From positions 10,918,985 to 10,982,984 of the forward strand of contig CM065329.1 of assembly GCA_033032175.1 (NCBI GenBank): a stretch of DNA of 64,000 bases, written 5' to 3'. Below, in pieces: positions 12,070 to 23,887 of the stretch. Position 1 is the first letter of the stretch. The number at the start of each line of letters is the position of its first letter. Origin of the DNA: Saturnia japonica. Taxonomy: Eukaryota; Arthropoda; Insecta; Lepidoptera; Saturniidae. The notes below the pieces were generated by a model, which ran no database searches, had not been told where the DNA came from, and saw only the letters and a list, made by a program, of their open reading frames with translations. A program made the position numbers and the translations under genes.

Positions 12070-13493
12070 ATGAAGGGTAAAACTTTACATAGTGGAGAGA
12101 GAAATCTCGTGTTAAAAGTGTTGGACTTTTTTGAAAACGAAAAACAGAACAAACAGTTGTGCTTATATGTTGATCAGGCAGTAAAAATAACTTGTATGGC
12201 AACGGGAGTTTCGTAAGCCATGCTGCTGAGGATCAAAAGTGAAGCCAAGCGCTTACGAACTGCTTCACCGACACCTGGTAGTTCTACAGCGGAAAATGAA
12301 ATAAAATTGTCGACTTCGGATAAAAAACGCAAAACAAAGAGCAATAGAATACAATTGGGCAGTTTCGACTTATGAACTAGCAGAAACATTGTAGATAGTT
12401 TTTATACTGTTCGAAAAGAAATACTCATTTTGAATAAGATATTAGCTGTGGCTAAAAGAGATATTAATTTCCAAGGGCAAAAAAACATATTAAAGAAAAG
12501 TCTTGGTAGAAAAATTGGCCTACAAAATGAAGAAATGTAAGGATGCGAGACATTTTTTGGTTAAAAAACCAGATATTCGAGCTTGGCGGGCAAGGTACCT
12601 ACGACTTCTTAAGGTGAACGACGATCTAGGTGCCGCAAAAAGACCAGTCATCTATATCGACGAAACTTGGATTCACTCACATTACACAGTGAGGAAATTC
12701 TGGCAAAATACTACAGATGCATCAGTAAAAAAAAAAATCATACTCCCGGTCAAAGATGGGTGATCGTTCATGCAGGAGGAGAGAATGGGTTCGTGAATGG
12801 GGCTGCACTAGTATACAAATGTAAAAGTAATTCAGGAGACTACCATTATGAAATGGATACGAAAAATTTCAAAAAGTGGATTACAGAAAAATATATTCCC
12901 AATTTGCCACCCAATAACATAGTGGTTCTAGATAATGCACCCTACCACTCAACACAAATAAATAAACCACCCACAAGTGTTGCAACAAAAGATGTTATCA
13001 GACAATGGTTATTAGAACACAACATACCGTTCGACGAAAAAATTAAAAAACCTGAGTTATACCATTTGTTATATATAAATAAACCACCAAAACAATATAT
13101 GATAGATGAAATATTTAAAGAAAATGGCCATGAAGTTGTAGGCTTACCACCATATATGTGTGACCTGAACCCCATTGAATACATATGGAATTTAATAAAG
13201 CAAAGAGTAGCGGACAAAAATATAAATCAATCCGAAAAAGAAATAGAAAAACTATCATGAGATGCCATTAACAGCATAACTGTAAGCGACTGGCAAAAAG
13301 AAGTGATCCATTTAGACAGGCTCAGACAAAAATATTGGGATGATGACCTACTGCAAGAAGCAAATGAAACACAAATTATTTACTACAAACTACGAAATTT
13401 GTAGCCAGGTACCTCTTCTGAAAGTGAAGGATTCAGTAGCGACGAAGAACCCGAATTAGAAGGAGTGGAGCCACTTATCAGTGACGATGACTA
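12070..13493 (+). pseudogene. Decayed transposase, D-D-81-E catalytic triad
   Basis: A start at 12,070 begins MKGKTLHSGERNLVLKVLDF, probably the DNA-binding region. Stops occur near 12,213 and 12,373, and frameshifts near 12,500 and 12,750, where an A run is followed by the RWVIVHAGGENGFV segment. The catalytic residues are Asp in YIDETWIHSHY, Asp in VVLDNAPYHS and Glu in CDLNPIEYIWN. I count 81 residues between the second Asp and the Glu, far above the 34 of Tc1 and close to the 82 described for the Sailor group. A stop at 13,258 precedes a C-terminal acidic tail. The encoded enzyme would cut and paste DNA at TA sites, but this copy is dead. Confidence 0.85.
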
Positions 13494-13810
13494 ATGTTAA
13501 TATCATTATAATAAATACCTACATAAACTTAAACTGTGTTTTTATTAATTACAACATATCTTTTAGCAAACATAATTAAATGTCGAGTTAAAGCTTAGAA
13601 ACTTTCCGCCCGCTAGCCGTTATTGATAAAGGGATGCCGCATGCCGCTCGGACGCAGGTAGCTGGGGCAACAAATCCTAAATAATATTTTGCATTATTTT
13701 CTTAACCTCTCTCTTATTACCTGTTATTGACAAAGCCGTTTTACTGTTACACAGAGACCAGCGCAGTTCCATAAGGCTTATAAGTGCGAGCGAGAGGTCT
13801 GATAAAAAAT

Positions 13811-14114
13811 TCCATTCCGATCACTAAATACATATACGCATGTTTCCCTCCTTCCTCCCAGGAGGAGGGGAACATGCATATGAGTATATGTTATGTAGCT
13901 CGAATTCGTAGGAGTAGGGAATTATCCAGATCGCGACTAATTCGCATGCGTGACGACCGCCCGAGCCAAGGTTTGGCCACTCTGGCACCCATGTGCGAGT
14001 CGTCCAAAACTTTCGCGGCTGAGTGCCCTAAGTGCTCACCCCCAAGTTCGGTGAAGCTGTAAAAGCCGCAGCGGCTCTGTTTTTGGATAAAAGTGTAGTC
14101 AGTAAAAAAACAAA
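13811..14114 (+). mobile_element. 5'-truncated Jockey insertion nested in the IS630/Tc1/mariner-like element
   Basis: About 300 bp on the plus strand match the 3' UTR of the Jockey at 24,357-24,700 in reverse complement, including the segment around TTCGGTGAAGCTGTAAAAGC. The flanks repeat CTGATAAAAAAT at 13,799-13,810 and 14,115-14,126, a 12-bp duplication. It lies within the transposon bounded by 11,840 and 14,335, so it inserted after that element. Confidence 0.9.
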
Positions 14115-14399
14115 CTGATAAAAAATATTTATGACTCAGGTCGCACGCTTGTAATAGCTCAAGTTTAATAAATATAAGGCGGCGTTGTTCCGAGTACAAC
14201 ACTCGCTACATTAAAAAAAATATGGCAGAGACGAAGTCGCGGGTGGAAACTTGTGATATTTTTTTGTGCACAGTACAACCATGCGTCTGTGGCGTCACCA
14301 CCCTCCAGGTCTCAACTTATTGCGCACGGGTAGTACGTTCATAATGTAGCAAGTTAGACTACAATATTGGTAAGTGGTAAGAATAATTCGTTCTCGTTA

Positions 14400-15447
14400 T
14401 GTCGACTGAGCCGGTTCTAGTTCAATTACGTGCGACATCTACCTACACTCGCGATTTAAAAAAAAAATGTCTTAAAGTGCGACAATTGTAATAAAAACAT
14501 CAAAAGAACACCAGGCCCTGAATGTAGCAAATGTGGGAAAATAGTGCATGCAAGTCAAATTTGTAGTGGTATATCTGCAAAATAACTCACTGCATTAAAA
14601 TACTCTGAGAATCTGGAGTGGTTTTGTCAGGAATGCCAACGTGACTCGCCAAAAAGAAAATCTTCATTTATTATACCAGATGAAGATGAGGAAGAAGAAT
14701 TAAATAACATAAATGAGAAGGAGTTGAGCACCAACTGCACTATAGACATCAAAAAATTCATGCGTGATATATCTAGTGAAATGGAAAAAGAATTAGAGCC
14801 AATCGAAACATCGACTAATTTCTGTTGTAAAAAGATAGAAGTTCTCTCAGAAGCGTTACAAATGCAAAATAAAAAGGTAAGAGATATGGAAAAGAAGAAC
14901 ACTAATTTATCAAATAAAAATACACATTTTGAGTTGAAGATTGATTCACTGCAGCAGCAAGTACGAAAAATGGAGCAAGACTGTCTGAAAAGCGTTGTTG
15001 AAGTAATCGGAATACCTAAGGTGGAGGTACTTGAAGATTTGGCAGAAAATCTGGCAGATCATCTTAAATTTAACAAGAATCAAGTAAATAGTATATTATG
15101 GATAGAAGGCAAAATAGGTCACGAAGGACATGCCCAATTGCAATTCAAAAGTGCTGAACAAGCGGAGACGTGCCGCTAAAAATAAAAACATCCTTGTTGG
15201 AACGGTGATAAAAGACGCACCTGCCACGGAAACCAATTCCAAAATCATAATAAGGAAATCCCTAACTAAATATTACAAGGGATTATTGTGGAAGGTACAA
15301 CAACAATTAAGATCAGCTTACAAATATGTTTGGTTCCAGGACGGTAAGGTTTTAGCACGAAAAGGCGAGAAAGATAAACCTATGATTATCAGGTGTGAAG
15401 GCGATATTGAAAACTTGACAGCAAGCGACAGACAATTTTGTCGATAA
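14400..15447 (+). pseudogene. CR1-like ORF1: PHD-like finger, coiled coil, FP25K-like region
   Basis: A start at 14,400 gives MSTEPVLVQL. After a frameshift in an A run near 14,460, cysteines follow in a PHD-like order (CDNCNKN, ECSKCGKIVHA, then WFCQECQ). A stop interrupts at about 14,582. From 14,724 an Asp/Glu/Lys-rich coiled coil runs to about 15,000. The region SVVEVIGIPKVEVLEDLAEN and, after a frameshift at about 15,175, RKSLTKYYKGLLWKVQQQLR with YVWFQDGKVLARKGEK resembles the FP25K-type domain found in many LINE ORF1 proteins. The function is presumed RNA binding. It cannot be translated whole. Confidence 0.75.
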
Positions 15448-15559
15448 CAGTATAATCAGGTGTTCCAATTGTGATCTCCAGCTCTGATCATATTGATCAC
15501 ACAGAATACTTCGATTATAAAAACATAAATGACTTTTCTAAATTGTACCCAGTCACAAG

Positions 15560-16240
15560 TCTAGTTTAAATTTTGTTTACATAAATATTCGTTCCATAAC
15601 AAAAAAATTTAGTCAAGTAGTTCATTTTCTTAAGTTCTCAAAATTAGCTATAGATGTTTTAATTCTTACTGAAGTTAACATAAGCGAAAATATAGTATCA
15701 TTGTATAGCCTAAACGGATATGTGATGCATAGTTTACTGCGTAAAAGTAGAAAAGGCGGTGGTATAATTGTTTACGTAAAATATATTCACTCATTCACGA
15801 TATTAAACACTAACTTGACACATTGCGAGTCAATAGTTGGCAAGCTTATAACTCCTTACAACAATTACGCAGCATACTTTTGTGTGATTTATAGACCGCC
15901 GAATCAAAATAAGCAATTATTTTTAAGTGAAATTAAACAGTTGTTATCTAGCACTACACTTATTAAACACGATATTTATCCTTAGGTGATTTAAATATTG
16001 ATCTAAGGATGAATGATAACATGCGTAAACATTATTTAAGTGTCATGTCCGAGTGTGATTTAACAAGCGCGATTACCGACTACACACGAATAGAATAAAG
16101 AGGGAATACAATTACTAAAACATGTATTGATCATATTTTCGCAAAGTCGCGCTTGTTCGATCTGCATTCGGCGGCACTCGGTACTGTAGTGGCTGACCAG
16201 ACCATCGCATGATCGTTCTGTCATGCATTGGACTTCACTC
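15560..16240 (+). pseudogene. CR1-like APE endonuclease remnant
   Basis: The segments NIRSITKKFSQVVHFLKF, LILTEVNISEN, KGGGIIVYVKYIHSF, FCVIYRPPNQNKQLF, LGDLNIDLRMN and TKTCIDHIF appear in order, broken by a frameshift near 15,985 and a stop near 16,096. They mark an APE-like endonuclease that would nick target DNA. Several catalytic positions are recognisable (Glu of TEVN, Asp and Asn of GDLN). Confidence 0.75.
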
Positions 16241-16499
16241 GGTACGAATACAGGTGATTCGCAAGTAGTTCATTTAGTAGATATGCATAAAGCGCATTCA
16301 ATATTAAGGTATATCGACTGAAATCAAGAAAAAGATACAGATTATCCTAAAATAAAAATAATTTATGATTTTATTAAAAAAAGCTTTCATACGTGCTATA
16401 AAAATTCCACTTACACAAAAGTTATTAATAAGCACAGTAAACGCAATTATCCATGAGTAAATGCTAAAATTAATAACTTATGTAAAAAACTAGATTTAC

Positions 16500-17860
16500 T
16501 TTATACTGAATGGAAAAATGACATGGGAAATAAACTATTAAGACTAGCATACAATAAACATATAAATAAAACACATAAATTTATAGAAAAATGTAGAAAT
16601 ACTTATTATAAAAATGTAATTAATAAAAACAAATCTAATCCAAGAAAGTTCTGGCAAATATTAAATACTATATCAGGACGAAATAAAAAATCAGTAGATG
16701 AAACAATTTTTAAAGCATTTGGAAACATAACTTATTCACTAAAAATATTGCCGATAACTTTGCTGAAGAATTTATTAAGAGCGTAAAAATAATTTTACCA
16801 AGTTGTTCTAAACCGTTACTTGATGAATCGGTTTATATGTTCCCTGAAAACAAATCGATGCTTTTTAAAAAAGCAAGTAGCAAGAGTGTTGCTGGTATAA
16901 TTAGAAACTTAAATACTAATAAAGCCCCTGGAGTTGATGAGATACGCTGTGTAGATATAAAAATCATATGTGATAGCGTGTTGCACAAATTATATTCAAA
17001 CTTATTAACACTAGTGTTGTTACGGGGGAATATCCACAAGAACTTAAGACAGGAATTGTGCGTCCAATTCATAAAAAAGGTTATCACAGCGACTTTGGTA
17101 ATTATAGGCCGATTGCAATACTACCAGTAATTGACAAAATTATTGAGAAATATGTTTGTAATCACATCCAAAACTTTTACATGATGAATAATATATTATC
17201 ACGCGACCAATATGGATTTCAGCCTAAAACATTTACTACGCAGCTTCTTTCAAGCTTCTCAGATAATGTAAACGCATGTTTAAATGACAAAAAGCATGTA
17301 ATACTATTATTCAATGACTTTAGTAAAGCGTTTGATACATTGCGACATGACATACTACTAAAAAAGTTAGACAATTGTGGTGTGCGTGGATCAATGTTAA
17401 AATGGTGTGAAGGTTACCTTAGTAATAGAAGTTTTGTAGTTAAAATATCCCTATTTTAATTTTAAGCGACGTGAAACAAGTAACAGAAGGTACTGCCCAG
17501 GGATCGGTGATAGGACCTTTACATTACTTAACTTATGTAAACGACATGGGAAATGTTATAAAAAATTGTTCCATATATCAATACGGCGATGACACTTGTC
17601 TTTTAGCTGCCAGTAGAAATGTAAACGAAGCAGCTGAATGGATGCAAGGAGATTTTACTCAGGTAGCGAAATGGGCACATGACGCTGGACTTGTATTAAA
17701 TGCTGGTAAAACTAAGATTGTTCATGTACGCTCAAATTATCTTCGAAGTAGCCATAACACTTTTAAAATAATCGCATATAGCCATGACTGTTTACATACT
17801 TTGTCAAATCCTAAGAACTGCCTGTGTATATCTATAGACCAAGTGTTTTTATTTATTTGA
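16500..17860 (+). pseudogene. CR1-like reverse transcriptase remnant
   Basis: Pieces of the polymerase include NKAPGVDEIR, YRPIAILPVIDKIIEKYV, QYGFQPKTFTTQLLSS, FSKAFDTLRHDILLKKL and EGTAQGSVIGPLHYL. The catalytic YADD has become YGDD here, while the copy at 30,980 keeps YADD. Frameshifts occur near 17,100 and 17,450. It is not functional. Confidence 0.85.
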
Positions 17861-18947
17861 AGCAATTTTATTTAATTTACATTTATTCAGAAAATTTTAC
17901 ATAAAAAAAGAGTTGTTCCCTTATTCTAAAGTATTAATTATAATTTAGACAGGATTATCCTGGTAAATTAAAATTAGATAATATATACAAGCAGGTAGTT
18001 TGTTTGTGCCCCAATAAAGTTATAAATGGAATATATTACAATTTTCACCATCCCCTTATCTTAATTAAAATTTAAATAATGACTAAAGTCCTTAGAAATC
18101 TAATCGCGAAATAATAAAAAAATTTTAAAGGGTAAAAAGTCTAGGAAGGGATTGGTTTTTGTTTCCCACCATAAATTTGATTCATTGAAACCCTCCAAAT
18201 AAATAAGGTAAAACCCCTTATAAGGATTTAAGAAGATTTTCAGAAAACCCAACCAAAGAAATCGATTTTAATATATTAAAATTAAAAGAAGAAATTTTAT
18301 GCCTAAAATAAATGAATTAATTCCAATCCCAACATTTTAAATTTTGACACTCAACAAACCGTTTAAAGGAATTAAACTTTGACTTTACTGGCATATTTTA
18401 CAAAATACCTCAAATTTTTTTCGTTTATGTTTTGTGAATAACTTTTAAAAGGAGGATTCCGGGGAAACCTTTTGGTTTTTGGGACTTAAAAAAAAAATTT
18501 TGTATTTTATAAAAATTAAAAAAATTGGGATCAGGCGTGATTGTAGAAGGTAATCTTAATTTAATTCTATTACCGGGATCTGTGGGTTTAGGCCATAAAG
18601 GTAACTACACCAAAATTCAAACCCCTATAAGGGAAGTATTGGGGTTTTTCGGGAAGGGATTTAAGCGAGACTTTTTGAATGGTAATGGTTAAATTTAAAC
18701 ACAATCTTAAGGGCTCAATTTGAACTTTTTTTAGGAATATTTATTCATCAAATCCCAAGCTTACCTACAATAATTCAAGGACCAAAGGGGTTTTCCAAAA
18801 TTATTATAGGGTGGATATTATTTTATATGTCGGAAGTACTCCCCCTGTGCTTCAAATTTTTATTGACCGAAAACTTTGCGTTGTTACAAAAAAAAATCCC
18901 CTTCATAGGTTCAGAGCAAAATTTAAAAAAATTTTTTTTTTCTGAAA
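17846..18947 (+). other. Error-like version of the CR1 3' region (suspected poor assembly)
   Basis: Up to about 17,845 this LINE copy is nearly identical to 30,607-31,243. It then drops abruptly to a loose match of 31,244-32,810, with shortened spacing and many homopolymer runs (CCCC, GGGG, AAAA) at the differences. After 18,948 identity to another copy is again near perfect. Landmarks still align, for example GTTTCCCACCATAA and TTTGAACTTTTTTTAGG. No genes are supported here. Confidence 0.75.
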
Positions 18948-19367
18948 TGCTATAATTATTTGATGCCGGATTCGAGACATCTGCAAGTACGTTAGTTAGC
19001 GTGTTGTTTGTATGAATGAATTTGAGAAGAATCAGAAACCCAAAAGCACACTGAAACTCCTGTACACTATATTCATATATGCACTGTAGCAAAGAAGAAC
19101 GGTCTGAGTGGTCGCTATATATAATGTAACTAGCTGTACCCCACGGTTCCACCAGTGTTAATTTTATATGACAAACCTCACCAACAGACACCCGTTTGTA
19201 TAGCCAATTTTTTATACTTTGTGTAAAACTATCAACATTTGACCAATATTGTAACCACATGTCGTAACCTCCATAAGAAAAAGTTTCTGCCTCGTCTCCA
19301 GCTGCCCTGCCGTGAAGATTAAACTGTTTTTTATTTTGAAGCCGATTCGAAAGGAAGACTTGAAGTC

Positions 19368-19465
19368 TACTATAGGGACCTAAAAACATACTCGGCAAAT
19401 TGTGGGTGTACAATTAGTACACCTCTGCCTAACCCTTCGGGGAATACAGGCGTGATGGTATGTTA
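19368..19465 (+). mobile_element. SINE family 1, 3' part only (duplicate)
   Basis: This is the duplicate of 8,108-8,205 in duplication copy 2. Confidence 0.75.
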
Positions 19466-21477
19466 TGTTTATAAATTAATCTTTCAAATTATAATATAAC
19501 CTATATTACTCGCTGATACTGTAGCTTTAAGTCCAATAGATTTGAGTTTATCCATTACAAACAAAAAATCAAATCTTTCCTCTTTATAATATTGGTATAA
19601 GTAATGAAGAATAAGGATCGGATTGGATTACGACCGAACGACCTTTTTTTTTAGCAAATTGGTTTATATGTTCTTGTAAAGAGCTTTACGACTGAGCGAT
19701 TCTTTTTTAGCTTCCCATCGTACATTTATAATAAGCACATATCTCAATTCAGTCATCATTCATAATCGCCTACCTCTAACAGATATTATTACTACGACAA
19801 AAAAAGAGTTTTGCCACAAACATAATATGAAGTAGATAAGTATTATTTTTTCTATATGTCGCATGTAAACTAAACACCTGTGCTATCAAGTGGCGTCAAG
19901 TGCAGCGACGGCGCGTCGCGCGGCGTTGAGTTATGCGACGACGCGATATTTTTTCTCTTGCTCTAACATAAGCAGGGTTGCCAGATGGCGAATTTTTTAC
20001 CAAATATCTCTTACTTTCAACACATAATCTCGTAAAATTATGAATTTTAAAAATGTATTTTGTACTTGCTATTAGTTCATCATGATTAATATTATGGTTA
20101 TGTTTATTAGTATTTTGTTAATGTCAGGGCTATTAAAATCATTTATATTTTTATTGTACAGTTTTTTTAACTGTTTTTTAGTTATCAATTTGGAACACAT
20201 TTCCTTATGGTTCGAAATTTATATTTTTTTTCGATCTTTTCTTAGCTTATAAAATGAGTGACCGGATAGATTTTGAGAAAGTACGATTTTTATAAGAAAG
20301 CAAAGCAAAGCCGCGGGCACAGCTAGTCTGTAATAAGACAATTTCTAATATCTGTTTTTATTAAATGGATTTTGCTGAAAATATGCACGCGCACTTTTTC
20401 TAATTATGCCTGTCTTGAAACCAAATGTAGTCAACTTTTGGAGTTGTAGACCCGATGAAAACGAAACAGATTTGTTTCTCTAATTTTTGATTTATTTAGC
20501 ATGCGATTTGAGATTTCAGCAACCAGAGAGCTTGATGAATATAATGCGCACTTTGCTTTCTTGGTAATTTTAAAATCTGGCTACTCCTTTAGTAAAATTA
20601 TTAGGGTTAAATTAGGGTATTATTGTGAATAATTAGAGTAAAATTCTGAAACGTACTAGAACTTCTACTACCATTGCATAAAAATACATTTTTACACCTG
20701 TTTCAGTTAGTGCAAAAGAAATAAGAAAACAATATTTCATCATTAGTGCATTATGGATAATCATAAAAAAATCATCTTAGCGGGGATTCTCCAGTCAACG
20801 AATAAAGATACATTTGATGATGAGGCAATGAATCTAGTCATGTGCATGAACATAATATATTGTTTTATAATTAGTATTTTTGATTTGTATATGGGACGCT
20901 GGCAGACACTATTGTTGAAATCTCGTAAAAAAGCGTACGAGTTTTTTTTTGCTCGTTTACAGAACTGCAAAATATCCTAAAAGTACGAGATTTCTCGTAC
21001 GTCTGGCAACGCATGTTATGATTCATCCGTGTGCAAAAGCACCCCCACCTATTTTTTTACAGCGTTCTTTGTTTTCAATCTTCCCATTACGTAATAGGCA
21101 ATGACGAAACGTAAAAGTTGTATTATAGGTTATAAAATTATGTGTAGAACATAAAAATAGTGTTATTGTATTTTAGCTATGTGTATCAAGATTTATAATA
21201 TTACCAGGTATTGATTTTATTTGCATATCATTTTTTTTTAAATATTTGTTATTTGAAAAGCTATGTATGTAAACTACATAAAACCTTTTTTGTGTACCTT
21301 TTGACTTTTATTTCATTTGATTCTAATATTACATTTAAAATGTGGTAAAACTTGAGAAATAGTCTCTAATATACTAATTATAATAAATCAGTATATTACA
21401 AATACAAAAGTTCAAGTTTTTAGCAGTACGTATATTTAGTCGAAGTAGGTATAGTATAACCTATAATTATAAAATTG

Positions 21478-21572
21478 TTTTTTTTTTTTTTTTTTTTTTT
21501 TCGAATTAACTAGACTCTTAGGTTTTTGGGTCTTGGAGCCAATAGAGGCTTTCAAAGCTTCACCAGGCTTGA
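21478..21572 (-). mobile_element. Duplicate of the old Jockey-like 3' tail
   Basis: This is the same fragment as at 10,219-10,310, carried by the 4.9 kb duplication. The poly(T) run differs slightly in length. Confidence 0.55.
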
Positions 21573-21950
21573 GTAATATTGTAGGATGAACAATAAATAG
21601 TTTTATTTAAGCGCCATCTCTTAGAATGAATGAGTACGAGTACCTTACTATATCTCTAATAACTTCGTAATTGATTACTAATAACTGATTATCCGTCTCC
21701 ACACAGATGACGCTATGAATGAAGTTTTTACTGAATCTTTTATTTTTGTTTTATTTGGATTTAATTATTGTATTTATTTAGAAATGATATAAAATACATT
21801 TCATAAATTATCATACATTTTTACTTCATGTCATTTATTTTTGAAATGCCTTTATATACTTCAGTATTCATACGGGAAATATGTACACATTATAGGCAGG
21901 TATATATAAAACACTATAGGGCGAGCATCCTCCGCGGACGCTTCGTCGTA

Positions 21951-22213
21951 CATAACATAACATAACGCCTGTATTTCCCGAAGGGTTAGGCAGAGGTGTA
22001 CTAATGTACACCCACAATTCGCCGAGTATGTTTTTTAGGTCCCATGTAATAGGGGGCGAGCCTATTGCCATTAATCGGGCACGAAACCAAACTCCGAGCT
22101 GCTACTAAGATTATCATAGGAAAAACCCTATAACACTTTGCTCGACCTGGGATTCGAACCCAGGGTCTCGCTCATAGCAGTCGCGCTTACGACCACTAGG
22201 CTAACGAGGCAGT
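21951..22213 (-). mobile_element. tRNA-headed SINE, family 1 (duplicate)
   Basis: This is the same insertion as 10,690-10,951, carried by duplication copy 2. It is essentially identical. Confidence 0.85.
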
Positions 22214-23102
22214 TATTACCTAAAGGTTATAGTCACACGATATGTATATAATTCATTATTATGTATAATACAGCATGTCCTTGAACGTACTATCGGGCTG
22301 AAATGCCGCGGGTGCAGCGCCGCGTCAAGTTTTCTTATTGCGTGCGGTACTTTATACATTTGTAGGTATATTATACATTTGTGGGTCGTGTTTTTATATT
22401 TAATAATAATTTCGTATATTAAATATTAATAGTTTTATTTCTACGTTATAATATAATATATTTTAACATATAAAAAATATTTTATTGTACCGCAATGACG
22501 AATTTTTTTATTTTTATTTTTTATTTTTTATTTATATATTATTATATGGTGTACCTGTGCCTATAAAATCTTTACAAAAAAAAATACCGATTGAGTCAAT
22601 CTACTCAAAGGAGACGCCTAAGGAGAGTGCATAAGGTTAGATTTTCTATGTTTTTGGAGTTTCCAATTTTCATTTTTTTTCCAAAATGAAGTAGACTTAC
22701 TTATCAAGGTGCTTGAGTGGTTAAAAATTTGTTGGTACTTGCCGGGGTTCTGACGTGTAGACATTGAATCAATATTCCATCGGTATAAACCACTCGACTA
22801 CTCTGACTTTTAATAAGTAATAATAATAAGTTTATTTGACCATAATAAGATAAAGCTTATTTCTTGGAAATACAATATTTTTGTTCTTAATTAATGAATC
22901 CTAGCGCCTGAACTAGACGGAGCCTGTATCTCAAATGCTAGTCTCTACTTAGTGAGTATCTACATATGACATACGACATACCTAGTATTACACTGCTGTA
23001 TCTTATTAACATTATTATTATTAAATTATAATTTTATATGAGAAACACAAGTTACTCTATTGTTTTTTTTCCTTTGTTATATTCCTTTTCCATTCTGTCT
23101 TA

Positions 23103-23887
23103 CTACTACCCGTGCGCGATAAGTTGAGACTCGCCTGGAATGCAACCCTCCGCCCGCTATCCCTGTAAATTCCTCTCAAGCTCCCGTGTTGTACTGTAGG
23201 CAACGCCATTTTTTTTAACATCTTAGTCTCGTACTGGCTTACGTCACGCAACGACGACGCGCTCCGATTTTATAATCTTATTTGATACTGTTTCGTTAAT
23301 TTCTTATTTTTATTATTATAATAGTTATTAGAGTTACTGCTATATTTTATTGTTATTTTTTGTGTTAAGTTTATTGTTATAATGAAGGGTAAAACTTTAC
23401 ATAGTGGAGAGAGTAATCTCGTGTTAAAAGTGTTGGACTTTTTTGAAAACGAAAAACAGAACAAACAGTTGTGCTTATATGTTGATCAGGCAGTAAAAAT
23501 AACTTGTATGGCAACGGGAGTTTCGTAAGCCATGCTGCTGAGGATCAAAAGTGAAGCCAAGCGCTTACGAACTGCTTCACCGACACCTGGTAGTTCTACA
23601 GCGGAAAATGAAATAAAATTGTCGACTTCGGATAAAAAACGCAAAACAAAGAGCAATAGAATACAATTGGGCAGTTTCGACTTATGAACTAGCAGAAACA
23701 TTGTAGATAGTTTTTATACTGTTCGAAAAGAAATACTCATTTTGAATAAGATATTAGCTGTGGCTAAAAGAGATATTAATTTCCAAGGGCAAAAAAACAT
23801 ATTAAAGAAAAGTCTTGGTAGAAAAATTGGCCTACAAAATGAAGAAATGTAAGGATGCGAGACATTTTTTGGTTAAAAAACCAGATA
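23103..23887 (+). pseudogene. Truncated copy of the DD81E transposon 5' half
   Basis: This copy has the left terminal repeat and the N-terminal coding part, nearly identical to 11,840-12,575, including the same stop codons. It carries 48 bp not present in the first copy (near 23,204-23,251) and ends abruptly where ADAR-intron sequence begins. Confidence 0.88.

Larger units (their letters stand above)
7688..12575. repeat. Segmental duplication, copy 1 (partner 18,948-23,887)
   Basis: A 4.9 kb block recurs at a nearly constant offset of 11,260 bp with very few differences: poly(T) lengths, the TTTTTATTT tract near 11,240, a handful of substitutions and one 48-bp indel. It contains a SINE, a 75-codon ORF in an inverted-repeat-bounded segment, an old Jockey tail and the left half of the DD81E transposon. 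Confidence 0.95.
11840..14335 (+). mobile_element. IS630/Tc1/mariner-superfamily transposon with DD81E-type spacing (Sailor/DD82E-like)
   Basis: Imperfect terminal inverted repeats bound this element: TACTACCCGTGCGC, then RATAAGTTGAGAC, at 11,840-11,870 and, inverted, at about 14,306-14,335. A TA sits at each end, as expected for this superfamily. Removing the nested Jockey piece and one copy of its duplication leaves about 2.2 kb. Between the repeats lies the decayed transposase at 12,070-13,493. A second copy (23,103-23,887) is truncated by a duplication junction, and the left end occurs a third time at about 7,253-7,393. Confidence 0.85.
14400..17860 (+). mobile_element. CR1-like non-LTR retrotransposon, decayed
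   Basis: The layout is ORF1 (14,400-15,447), endonuclease (about 15,560-16,240) and reverse transcriptase (16,500-17,860), all broken by frameshifts and stops. Similarity of the order PHD-like finger, coiled coil, FP25K-like region, APE endonuclease and reverse transcriptase points to the CR1 group or a relative. The 3' part continues as an error-like stretch to about 18,947. A second, 5'-truncated copy begins at 30,607. Confidence 0.85.
18948..23887. repeat. Segmental duplication, copy 2 (partner 7,688-12,575)
   Basis: This is the second copy. It joins low-complexity, error-like LINE sequence on the left at about 18,947 and ADAR-intron-like sequence on the right at 23,885-23,887, where three bases (ATA) are shared between both partners. 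Confidence 0.95.

Noticed and set aside
13784..14202. Two ORFs of about 100 codons on opposite strands
   Set aside because: They lie in the truncated Jockey 3' UTR insertion, which is non-coding in the complete element.
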